From positions 1-7,812 of the forward strand of contig JAGRBM010000320.1 in the NCBI GenBank assembly GCA_020434085.1: DNA of 7,812 nucleotides, given 5' to 3'. This stretch comes from Chrysiogenia bacterium (GTDB taxonomy: Bacteria; JAGRBM01). The translations under genes were made by a program, and so were the position numbers. Of the stretch, positions 1 to 7,191 are shown piece after piece; within the stretch, counting starts at the first letter, position 1; the number at the start of each line of letters is the position of its first letter. The notes under the pieces are model-generated. The model was not told where the DNA came from. It ran no database searches and saw nothing but the letters and a program-made list of their open reading frames with translations.

Positions 1-96
1 GATCACATGCGTGTTTTGTTGTCACTGTACGCATCGCCAGGTGCGTGCGTGGCAACACAGAGCAGTTTTGAACAGAGCCGAAAGGAATAGTGAGCA

Positions 97-3000
97 ATGA
101 ATGAGGACAAGAAGACGAGGAACTTTGCCTGGGCGGTGGGGCTATCCGTCGCGTTGGCGTTCGCGCTGATCAGTGCGCTGATCTACTACGCCAACTGGTG
201 GACATTTATCGCCGAGACAAGGCTTCTCGATCTGGCCATCGATGCCGGACTGATCAAATACCATGATCACAATGCCGGATTCATCGACGGCGTTGCAGAC
301 CTGAAATACTACTACATGTCCCAGGAGCCCATTAGTTGGGACCTGATCGGCGTCGTGATTGGAATCTTCCTTGCGTTCTTCTCACTCAAGGCGGTGCAGT
401 TCAATGCCATTGGCCGCCTCTTCGGTTTGAAGACGAAGACCAGCGAAAACGTCGGCGCCTACGCCTACGGCACGGTGCTCAATCAGTATCTGCCCTTCGG
501 AATGGGTCACGCCGGTGCGGCGCAGGCGCTTCAGGCTTCGGGCGCACCGCTCAAGCAGGCCAAGGGCGTTGTCTTTACCGAGCAGCTCTTCGTTCTCTTC
601 GAGATCCTCGTCTTCGCTGTCATCGGATTGCTGGCGATCGGCTGGGACAACTGGTTTTCGCAGATTGTCGCTTCGCTTGGGATCCTCGCGGTTGCCTCGG
701 CAATCCTGTATGGCCGCAAACAGGGCGTAAACCTCAACGAAACGTGGACGCAGGCAAAGCGCTCGATGCGCCTGGTTGCTGATCAGCCCGCGCGCGCGGT
801 GTGGGTGGCATTCCTCTCGCTTCTGGCCTTTGGCCTCGAAGACATCGCCGCCTACTTCACCGCGATGGCGTTCACCACGAGCGTGGTCGTCCTCAAGGTC
901 GACTTCGGCGTTTTGCTGATGGGCGTCGTGGGTTCCTACATCGCGCGACTGGTTCGCATCACTCCGGGCGGTATCGGCCAGTTTGAGTGGGGCTTTGCCG
1001 CCGCGCTTTATTTCGGCGGTCTGGGCTTCCCCGAGTGCGTCGCCATTGCGGTGCTCGACAACACCTTCCGCTACGTCTCGGGACTGATCTTCGTGTTCGT
1101 CGTCTCGCGTCGTGAGCGCGTGAAGACCACGCTCGGCGAAGTCATTGCGACTTTCAAGCGTGATGAAAGCGAATCCGAACCTGCTGACCTGACAGGCGCA
1201 GGCGCTGACGACATGGGCGTCGCGCTTCCCGATGTGGAACTCGACCGCATGCCCAATGCTTCGAAGCTTTGGGGCCGTTTCACAATTGCTGCGGCCGTGC
1301 TGCTGGCAATTTTCTACATCGATGAGCTGACCTACCTGGCCTTCGACTACTGGTTGCTCGACAGCATGGGCTATGGCAGTGTCTTCTCGACGAACTTCGC
1401 CATGGGAGTCAAGCTCTTCCTGTTCGGCCTGGTTACGATGGGTGGCGGCATTGCGTTGCCGGCATTCATGAACAAACTGCAGGGCGGACAGAAGAAGTTC
1501 GTGCTGGCCTGGGCCGTGATACTCGGCTCGCTCGGCGGCTACTTCCTCTCGCTGACTTACCTGAACTTCCTGCTGATGAGCGGGCCCGACGGCTTTGGTG
1601 GCACCGATCCGATTTTCGGCAAGGATCTGTCCTTCTATGTGCAGGACCTCTCGGCCATCTGGATCCTGGTGGAGGCGTTGCTGGCCGGCACCTTCCTTGG
1701 GCTGCTTTCGGCGATCGGCTGCGGCTATGCCGCATATCTGGGCTCGGATGCGGCCGACAAGGCCCCGCCTGCGGGCCTGAGCAAGTTCCGCCACATCTTG
1801 GGCGAGGTGTTTGACATCAAGGCCCTGGGGCCCCTCGTCACCATCGGCGTGCTGCTGGCCATTGCACAGTACTTGGGCAAATACGGGCTGCTTTATGCCG
1901 ACAACTCCGGCTCGGCGATTGAAGTCGGCGCTTCGGCGCTCGACGTGGATGGCTTCTGGAGCAACCTCCATTACATCTATGTCACGACGCTCGTCATTCT
2001 CGGTCTGACGGGACTGCTTTTCATGTATCTGCAGACCCTCAACAAGGTGGTCAAGGGAACGGCGCCTTCGAATTGGCAGGAGCAGACCAAGAAGTTCGGA
2101 ACCTACGCTCTGGTTCTGATCCTCGCTGATTTCGGTTTCAAAGCGGCAGTCTCGGTTCGTAACTGGGTCGATACCAAGCCCAATGAGCCCGTCGTCCAGA
2201 TCAAGAAGCACGAGGACGGCAGCGGCGGTTACATCCAGAACCACATCGAGTTCACACGCAAGGCCTACGGCATCGACCAGGTCGAAGCTGTCGAGTTCCG
2301 TCCCAAGGGCCCCGGCGATCCGGTGCCCGACATTGAGCAACTGCTGAATCACCCGACGATCAAGAACGCCCCGCTGTGGCCGGGCTTCACCAGCTATCTG
2401 GAACGCTTCATCGATCCCCAGCATGAGGACCGCATCCTTCAGACGAAGGGTGACACCATGGTCTACGGTCCGACGCTGGAAATCTTCAAGCAGCAGCAGA
2501 AGCTTCGTACCTACTACGACTTCCTGGGAATTGATTCGGTCCGCTACACGATCAACGGTGAGAAGAAGATGTTCGTCAGCTCCGTGCGTGAGCTGCCGCT
2601 CATGGAGCCGGTTCCCTGGCTTGCATGGTTCGGCCAGCGCTTTGTCATGTATACCCACGGCCAGGGCATGGTGATGGCGCCGGCAGCGGGTATCGATGGC
2701 GAGGGTGAGCCCCAGTTCGCCATACAGAACATCCCCGAAGAGGTCCAGTACAAGGAACTCGAGGTCGATAACCCCGATATCTACTACGGAGAAGGCTCGA
2801 CCACGATGGCCTACTCCAACATCAAGGACATGAAGGAACTGGATTACCCGACCGATCAGGGGCGCGCCGAAATCCGCCTGGGCAATGACGTTGCCGGCGC
2901 GGTGGCCATCGACTCCCTCCTCAAGCGCTTTGTCTACGGTTGGCGAAGCGACCAGTTCTTCCAGGTCTTCTTCAGCGGCCTGATCACGGACGAAACCCGT

Positions 3001-4119
3001 GTTCACTTCTTCCGCTCGCCGCTCGAGCGTGCCGAGCGTGTTGCACCGTTCCTGTATCTGGACAGCAACCCCTACGCCGTGATTGCGGACCGGAACATCG
3101 TGTGGCTGACCAATGCGCTCACCACCAGTGACATGTACCCCTACAGCTACTACCAGGACCTGGGTGACAAGTCGGACGAGCGTTCGTTCGAGAAACACCG
3201 CAAGAACCGGCTTCGTCGCACCAACTACGTAGAGGATTCGGTCAAGATCACCCTGAATGCCGCCAACGGCGAAATGAAGTTCTACAAGATTTCAGACAAG
3301 CCACTGATCAAGGCATGGGCCGGCGTGTATCCCGAGCTCTTCGTGGACGGCAAGGAGATGCCGCAAAGCATCCGAGCGCACCTGACCTATCCGGTGCACA
3401 TGATGCACGTGCAGTTCGACGATGTGTACATCTACTACCACATGGAAGACCCCTACTACTTCTTCAATTTTGAAGACATGTGGGACGACGGTGACGAAGT
3501 GCTCGGCCCGATCCTCGACGCCGGACGTGCGATCCGCTTCTCCATCGAGCCCTACACCTTCCTGCTGGAGACCGGTGCGGGCGGCATTCCCGCTGCCAAG
3601 GGTGACAAAGTACAGTTCGTCCAGGGCATGGTGTTCACGCCGGAGAAGGCGCTCAACCTGCGCGGCATTCCCATCGTCTACCAGGACGGCGAGGACTACG
3701 GCCGGCTTGTCTCGCTCGAAGTGCCCAAGGGTTACTACTACCCGGGTCCCGAGCAGGCCGACTCCGCGATCGACCAGAACCCGGAGATCTCCGAGCAGAT
3801 CTCCTGGTGGAATCGTCGCGGCAACGACGTGATTCGCGGTCACACCTCGACACTGATTGTCGACGGCGAGGTGATCTATGTCGAGCCGATCTTCATTCGA
3901 TCGCAGCAGAACCCGGTCACGCAGCTTCGCCGCGTAGTGGCGGTGTTCCGTGGCACGGCTCGCATGGGCGAGACGCTTGAGCTCGCACTTCGGCACGCGA
4001 TCAAGGATTACAGTGCCCACAGCGGTACCGCGATGATGGATAGCGCCATCATCGCTGATCCGGCCGCGATGGAAGGCGCTGAAGGCGCAACGATGGAATC
4101 AAGTGACACTGCCCAGTAA
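97..4119 (+). CDS. LPG-synthase-type membrane domain fused to UPF0182 (COG1615) membrane protein
   Basis: Predicted inner-membrane protein of 1340 residues; biochemical role unknown. Residues ~10-340 form a hydrophobic multi-pass domain resembling LPG_synthase_TM/UPF0104, the flippase-like half of MprF: helices near 10-32, 82-101, 158-207, 236-260, 272-310 and 313-338, with the hallmark TPGGIGQFEWG at 289-299. An acidic, probably disordered linker (~353-387) follows. From ~390 the protein matches UPF0182 from memory of the family: DSMGYGSVFST (422-432), FGKDLSFYVQDL (507-518), YADNSG (600-605), about seven helices to ~690, then a large soluble domain with YIQNHIEFTRKAYGID (712-727), YTHGQGMVMAP (852-862), PDIYYGEG (893-900), ALTTSDMYPYS (1007-1017) and a PEIS..WNRRG..VIRG block near 1229-1248. 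UPF0182 proteins are usually about 900-1000 residues, so that part is full length and the N-terminal domain is additional. The ATG is preceded by AAAGGA (81-86) ten bases upstream. Family assignment is firm; function is not. Confidence 0.93.
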   Translation: MNEDKKTRNFAWAVGLSVALAFALISALIYYANWWTFIAETRLLDLAIDAGLIKYHDHNAGFIDGVADLKYYYMSQEPISWDLIGVVIGIFLAFFSLKAVQFNAIGRLFGLKTKTSENVGAYAYGTVLNQYLPFGMGHAGAAQALQASGAPLKQAKGVVFTEQLFVLFEILVFAVIGLLAIGWDNWFSQIVASLGILAVASAILYGRKQGVNLNETWTQAKRSMRLVADQPARAVWVAFLSLLAFGLEDIAAYFTAMAFTTSVVVLKVDFGVLLMGVVGSYIARLVRITPGGIGQFEWGFAAALYFGGLGFPECVAIAVLDNTFRYVSGLIFVFVVSRRERVKTTLGEVIATFKRDESESEPADLTGAGADDMGVALPDVELDRMPNASKLWGRFTIAAAVLLAIFYIDELTYLAFDYWLLDSMGYGSVFSTNFAMGVKLFLFGLVTMGGGIALPAFMNKLQGGQKKFVLAWAVILGSLGGYFLSLTYLNFLLMSGPDGFGGTDPIFGKDLSFYVQDLSAIWILVEALLAGTFLGLLSAIGCGYAAYLGSDAADKAPPAGLSKFRHILGEVFDIKALGPLVTIGVLLAIAQYLGKYGLLYADNSGSAIEVGASALDVDGFWSNLHYIYVTTLVILGLTGLLFMYLQTLNKVVKGTAPSNWQEQTKKFGTYALVLILADFGFKAAVSVRNWVDTKPNEPVVQIKKHEDGSGGYIQNHIEFTRKAYGIDQVEAVEFRPKGPGDPVPDIEQLLNHPTIKNAPLWPGFTSYLERFIDPQHEDRILQTKGDTMVYGPTLEIFKQQQKLRTYYDFLGIDSVRYTINGEKKMFVSSVRELPLMEPVPWLAWFGQRFVMYTHGQGMVMAPAAGIDGEGEPQFAIQNIPEEVQYKELEVDNPDIYYGEGSTTMAYSNIKDMKELDYPTDQGRAEIRLGNDVAGAVAIDSLLKRFVYGWRSDQFFQVFFSGLITDETRVHFFRSPLERAERVAPFLYLDSNPYAVIADRNIVWLTNALTTSDMYPYSYYQDLGDKSDERSFEKHRKNRLRRTNYVEDSVKITLNAANGEMKFYKISDKPLIKAWAGVYPELFVDGKEMPQSIRAHLTYPVHMMHVQFDDVYIYYHMEDPYYFFNFEDMWDDGDEVLGPILDAGRAIRFSIEPYTFLLETGAGGIPAAKGDKVQFVQGMVFTPEKALNLRGIPIVYQDGEDYGRLVSLEVPKGYYYPGPEQADSAIDQNPEISEQISWWNRRGNDVIRGHTSTLIVDGEVIYVEPIFIRSQQNPVTQLRRVVAVFRGTARMGETLELALRHAIKDYSAHSGTAMMDSAIIADPAAMEGAEGATMESSDTAQ

Positions 4120-4147
4120 CTTCCCTTCCGGTTTACACGGAACCAAC

Positions 4148-4181
4148 AGAGCCGCCCCCCTTACGGGGGCGGCTCTTTTTT
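4148..4181 (+). terminator. Rho-independent terminator
   Basis: A perfect 12-bp GC-rich stem pairs AGAGCCGCCCCC (4148-4159) with GGGGGCGGCTCT (4165-4176) around the five-base loop CTTAC. The last stem base opens a run of six T (4176-4181). It lies 28 bases after the stop codon of the upstream gene, so it should end that transcript and insulate the transporter genes downstream. Confidence 0.95.
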
Positions 4182-4263
4182 GTAGGCCATATACAAAAAG
4201 ACTTGTCCGTGCAGACTATTTCTTTCTTGAAACCAGTAATCTCGTATCTTGGGCCAAAAGGAA

Positions 4264-4278
4264 GGGCAGACTCTGCCC
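4264..4278. repeat. Short perfect palindrome (GGGCAGA-C-TCTGCCC)
   Basis: Two 7-base arms, GGGCAGA (4264-4270) and TCTGCCC (4272-4278), flank a single central C. In RNA this gives a six-pair stem with a three-base loop; in DNA it has the dyad symmetry of a dimeric repressor site. No T run follows, so it is not a terminator. Role unknown. Confidence 0.5.
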
Positions 4279-4306
4279 GACAGCATCAGCCTTCAGAAGA
4301 CAACGC

Positions 4307-4357
4307 TCCAGGTTCCCCAAAGGGAATGGAAGTTTTACAAATGTGCCAAAACCTGGA
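4307..4357. repeat. 8-bp inverted repeat enclosing a 35-base loop
   Basis: TCCAGGTT (4307-4314) is the exact reverse complement of AACCTGGA (4350-4357). Inside, TTCCC (4313-4317) can instead pair with GGGAA (4322-4326) over a four-base loop. Because the two stems share bases 4313-4314, they compete at their junction. This could be a structured leader RNA, or chance in a 346-base region. Confidence 0.4.
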
Positions 4358-4394
4358 AAGTGAAGAGCCTTGAGTCACTGTACACGAGAAATGA

Positions 4395-4411
4395 ATTTTT
4401 TCTTGAAAAAT
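4395..4411. repeat. A+T hairpin (ATTTTT-TCTTG-AAAAAT)
   Basis: ATTTTT (4395-4400) and AAAAAT (4406-4411) are perfect complements around TCTTG. The stem has only A-T pairs and no trailing T run on either strand beyond the stem, so it is a poor terminator. It may simply reflect A+T-rich promoter DNA. Confidence 0.3.
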
Positions 4412-4425
4412 CAATGGGTTAGATG

Positions 4426-4453
4426 CGTCTATGGGCATCAATTTCTATAGACG
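4426..4453. repeat. 7-bp inverted repeat CGTCTAT / ATAGACG, operator-like
   Basis: CGTCTAT (4426-4432) and ATAGACG (4447-4453) are separated by 14 bases, about 75 bases before the start codon of the first transporter gene. Centre-to-centre spacing of 21 bases is two helical turns, which would suit a dimeric regulator. Regulation by this site is inference only. Confidence 0.35.
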
Positions 4454-4527
4454 AAGGCGTGTGGATGTCGTAAGTTCCTTTTGCTGCAGCCTGTGGCGGG
4501 TATGACTCGGCTGAAAAGAAGGATCTG

Positions 4528-5805
4528 ATGGAGACCTTGTACGCGTATATGACGCTGTCGGTGACGGTCGGCCTGTGTGTCTCCCGGCCACATGTCTTTG
4601 TTGGTAGCAAGAAACTGCATATCGACATCGGCGTGGCGGCGGTGCTCGGGGTTGCGCTCATGCTCATCGGCGGTCTACTCGAACCCGCCGATCTGATGAC
4701 TTCGTTCAAAATCCAGTGGCGCCCGTTGCTGGCGCTCACAAGCATCATGGTGATGACCGGCGTGGTCAAAGAGACCGGTGCCTTTGAACGTCTGGCGCTG
4801 CGCATTGATAGCTATGCGCGTGAAACATCCACCAGTCGTGCATTCAATATGATCTTCGTGGCGAGCGTGGTGACGCCGTCGCTGCTCAACAATGATGCCG
4901 CCATCCTGCTGCTGACACCAGTGGTGATTGCCATGGCGCGCCGCCTCTACCCGGGCAATGATCGAATCCTCGAAGCCTTCGTTTTCGCGGTTTTCCTCGC
5001 GCCAGGGGTGGCACCGTTTGTTATTTCCAACCCGATGAACATGATCGTTGCGGAATACGCCGGTATCGGATTCAACGATTATACGGCGATCATGGGCCCC
5101 ATCTCGGCCGCCGGCGCCCTCATGACATTTGGGATTCTGCGTTGGCACTATCGCAAAGTCCTTCATGCCGAAGCGGTCCCGTCATTGCCCACGGAAATAC
5201 CACCCGCGCATCGTGCGGAGCGGCCGGCGTTTATTTTCCTCATGACCGTCTTCCTGGCCTATCCGGTCATGGCGGCGCTGGACGTTCCGATCTGGTCGGT
5301 TGCGCTCGCCGGAGCAATCGGATGCACGATCATCTCGCAGATCTACTCAGTCGCGTCGCCGCGAAAGATTGCCGGGCATGTTTCGCTCGATATCCTTTTC
5401 TTCCTCTGGGGGGTGTTCCTGGTTGTCGCGGGGCTTCGCGAAGTCGGCGTGATCGACAATCTGGCTGCGCTGTATTCGAGCTATGACGCCAACAGCGGCG
5501 CGCAACTCGGCGTCATCGGAGTCGTCTCCGCACTTGGCTCGGCTGTTGTCGACAACCACCCGATGTCCATTCTGAACATGTTGGCAATCGGCCACGAGGG
5601 AGCGACCCGACCGCTGCTCGCAGCGCTGGTCGGTGGCGACATCGGACCACGCCTCCTGCCGATCGGATCGCTGGCCGGTCTGTTGTGGATGGATCTGCTT
5701 CGGCGAAGCGGCATTGAGATCAGTATTTTCAAGTTCGTGCGCCTCGGCACGATCGTTCTCATTCCGACGCTCACCTTGTCGCTTCTGTTGCTGTCCCTGT
5801 GGTGA
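4528..5805 (+). CDS. ArsB-type ion transporter (ion transporter superfamily permease), first of tandem pair
   Basis: A 425-residue polytopic inner-membrane protein, about the length of the arsenite/antimonite permease ArsB. Family motifs appear in the expected order: PADLMTSFKIQWRP after the second hydrophobic segment, NNDAAILLLTP (121-131; ArsB has a similar ANDGAALILTP), SNPMNMIVAE (167-176; ArsB SNLVNIVSAD), DNHPMS (342-347; ArsB NNMPT), and GGDIGPRLLPIGSLAGLLW (369-387; ArsB has a very similar GCDLGPKITPIGSLATLLW). The family moves anions or exchanges cations in two inverted halves, consistent with the two motif pairs. The ATG is preceded by AGAAGGA (4517-4523) four bases upstream, and the next gene's product aligns from the same point. 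No arsR, arsC or arsA is in view and several motif positions differ from classical ArsB, so arsenite efflux is unproven. Other superfamily substrates, such as dicarboxylates or Na+/H+, remain possible. Confidence 0.9.
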   Translation: METLYAYMTLSVTVGLCVSRPHVFVGSKKLHIDIGVAAVLGVALMLIGGLLEPADLMTSFKIQWRPLLALTSIMVMTGVVKETGAFERLALRIDSYARETSTSRAFNMIFVASVVTPSLLNNDAAILLLTPVVIAMARRLYPGNDRILEAFVFAVFLAPGVAPFVISNPMNMIVAEYAGIGFNDYTAIMGPISAAGALMTFGILRWHYRKVLHAEAVPSLPTEIPPAHRAERPAFIFLMTVFLAYPVMAALDVPIWSVALAGAIGCTIISQIYSVASPRKIAGHVSLDILFFLWGVFLVVAGLREVGVIDNLAALYSSYDANSGAQLGVIGVVSALGSAVVDNHPMSILNMLAIGHEGATRPLLAALVGGDIGPRLLPIGSLAGLLWMDLLRRSGIEISIFKFVRLGTIVLIPTLTLSLLLLSLW

Positions 5806-5840
5806 TTCAGGTATGTAGCGCCTGTTCAAGATCTGCGATT

Positions 5841-5847
5841 GGAGGAG
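5841..5847 (+). promoter_or_regulatory. Strong Shine-Dalgarno-like GGAGGAG without a well-placed start
   Basis: GGAGGAG lies 54 bases before the ATG preferred for the second transporter. The nearest in-frame starts after it are TTG codons at 5863 and 5881; the latter has GAGGA (5867-5871) nine bases upstream. The preferred ATG at 5902 has only a weak GGGA (5895-5898). Translation could therefore begin upstream at a TTG, adding a short N-terminal extension, or the purine run may be coincidental. Confidence 0.3.
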
Positions 5848-5901
5848 CCAGTCGCCATCACCTTGCGAGGATCGCATCGATTGCGCCCTCCCACGGGAAC
5901 C

Positions 5902-7173
5902 ATGCAGTCGCTTATTGCCTACGCCACGTTGTTCATGACCGTCGGAATCGCAGTTGGCCGCCCCCGTTTCGGTAAGGAATGGCAGGCCGGACCGGCGTCG
6001 GCAGCGCTGCTTGCGACAACGATTCTGCTCACCGCCCGCGTGGTGGACCCTGCTGACATCATCCACTCGCTTCAGCTTCACTGGCGCCCGTTCCTGATGA
6101 TCATTGCGACGATGATTCTCTCGGCCGTGGCCGAGCGGATCGGCGTGCTTGAGCGCCTGGCGGAGATGATCTTCTCCGATCCAAAGACGACGCCTTCACG
6201 CCTGTTCGGACAGGTCTTCCTGATGTGTGCGCTCACTTCCACGATTTTCAACAACGATGCGATGATCATTCTGATTACGCCGCTGGTATTGGGACTGGTG
6301 AAGAAGCGCTACCACGGTCACAAGCGCCTGCTTGCCCCTTTTGCATTCGTGGTGTTCATGGCAATCGGCGTGGCGCCGTTCTACATCTCAAACCCGATGA
6401 ACATGATCGTGGCGGAATTCGCCCACGTGAATTTCAATCAGTATGCGAGCTGGATGATCCCCGTTGCACTGGGCGGGTGGGCGGTGACCTATCCCATCGT
6501 CTGGCTCTATTTCCGCAAGGATCTCGAAGAGCCGATTCACACCGAGCGCGCGGTCGCCGAAGAGGGGGAAGGGCTTCTTCCAGCGCAAAAGGCGATGTTG
6601 GGGCTGCTGGCACTCATCGTGATCGGCTACCCGACCGTCGCCTACTTTGACGGCCCGTCAATCTGGATCGTCGCCGTGATTGGCGCCACGCTTGCAATCC
6701 TGCTCAGCACGCGCTGGGGCAAAGTAGACATGCGCGATCTGATGTTTCGCACCGTTGCGTGGGACATCTTCGTGTTTCTGCTCGGGGTGTATGTGATCGC
6801 CATTGCGCTGCGCAATGTGGGGTTCACCGATCTACTGGCATCGATCTATCAGGACGCGAATCTCTTTGTGATTGGCGGCGTAGCGGCCGTCGGCTCGGCG
6901 CTGGTGAACAACCACCCGATGTCGCTGATTAACCTGATGGCCCTCGAAGCGCTTCCCGACGCCGGGCGGAAGGAAATCTTCGCCTCCCTGATCGGCGGAG
7001 ACCTGGGGCCGCGGCTTCTACCGATTGGCTCGCTTGCCGGACTGCTCTGGCTCAACGGGTGCAAGCGCATGGGGCTCAAGGTCTCGCTTCGGACCTTTGT
7101 CACGCTCGGCCTGCTGGTGACCGTGCCGGCGATGGGTGTTTCGCTGGTAATCCTGTTGCTGCGCGGCTCCTGA
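5902..7173 (+). CDS. ArsB-type ion transporter (ion transporter superfamily permease), second of tandem pair
   Basis: A 423-residue inner-membrane transporter, paralogous to the preceding gene along its whole length. Matching motifs are DPADIIHSLQLHWRP, NNDAMIILITP (117-127), SNPMNMIVAE (163-172, identical in the pair), NNHPMS (336-341) and GGDLGPRLLPIGSLAGLLW (365-383, one residue different). I chose the ATG at 5902 because MQSLIAYATLFMTVG then lines up exactly with METLYAYMTLSVTVG of its partner. The frame is open further upstream to a TTG at 5839, but those residues (Arg/Pro-rich) are unlike a membrane-protein start. The 96-base gap to the previous gene contains no terminator, so co-transcription is likely. 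Two similar subunits side by side may act independently on different substrates or form a heteromer; the sequence does not decide. The substrate is unassigned for the same reasons as its partner. Confidence 0.88.
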   Translation: MQSLIAYATLFMTVGIAVGRPRFGKEWQAGPASAALLATTILLTARVVDPADIIHSLQLHWRPFLMIIATMILSAVAERIGVLERLAEMIFSDPKTTPSRLFGQVFLMCALTSTIFNNDAMIILITPLVLGLVKKRYHGHKRLLAPFAFVVFMAIGVAPFYISNPMNMIVAEFAHVNFNQYASWMIPVALGGWAVTYPIVWLYFRKDLEEPIHTERAVAEEGEGLLPAQKAMLGLLALIVIGYPTVAYFDGPSIWIVAVIGATLAILLSTRWGKVDMRDLMFRTVAWDIFVFLLGVYVIAIALRNVGFTDLLASIYQDANLFVIGGVAAVGSALVNNHPMSLINLMALEALPDAGRKEIFASLIGGDLGPRLLPIGSLAGLLWLNGCKRMGLKVSLRTFVTLGLLVTVPAMGVSLVILLLRGS

Positions 7174-7191
7174 ACAAGCCGAGTTGGCGCC

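Larger units (their letters stand above)
4182..4527. other. Non-coding intergenic region with several inverted repeats, probable promoter/leader of the transporter genes
   Basis: No convincing gene lies in these 346 bases. The reading frames that cross it run through the terminator hairpin or antisense to the next gene and show no family resemblance. The stretch looks clearly more A+T-rich than the coding DNA on both sides. It holds perfect inverted repeats at 4264-4278, 4307-4357, 4395-4411 and 4426-4453. A promoter for the transporter pair must lie here because a strong terminator precedes it. The best -35-like hexamer I see is TTGAAA at 4403-4408, but no well-spaced -10 follows, so I do not call a promoter. 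I recognise no known riboswitch class. Confidence 0.6.

Noticed and set aside
382-3198. A 938-codon open frame on the minus strand, antisense to the fusion gene, followed by another at 3292-4020
   Set aside because: Both are in exact codon register with the sense gene, so they stay open only because the gene rarely uses TTA, CTA or TCA codons, as expected at high GC. The translation is rich in His, Arg, Glu and Asp without hydrophobic structure or family resemblance, whereas the sense frame has many conserved motifs.
4103-4363. An 86-codon plus-strand frame starting inside the end of the fusion gene and crossing the intergenic region
   Set aside because: It reads straight through the terminator hairpin, has no family resemblance, and its start lies within coding DNA of another frame.
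4419-4805. A 128-codon minus-strand frame overlapping the start of the first transporter gene
   Set aside because: It is mostly antisense to the transporter, has a basic/Ser-rich composition with no recognisable motif, and no plausible ribosome site.
4528-5805. Naming the transporters arsB outright
   Set aside because: Overall resemblance is good, but signature motifs differ and no other ars gene is visible. A specific symbol would overstate the evidence.
5347-6081. A 244-codon minus-strand frame spanning the two transporter genes
   Set aside because: It is in codon register with the first transporter gene and has the same low-complexity antisense composition. The sense frames carry all ArsB-type motifs.
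7174-7191. Bidirectional terminator between the converging transporter and GspN-like genes
   Set aside because: The 18-base gap and its flanks contain only 4-base complementary pieces and no T run, so no intrinsic terminator can be supported.
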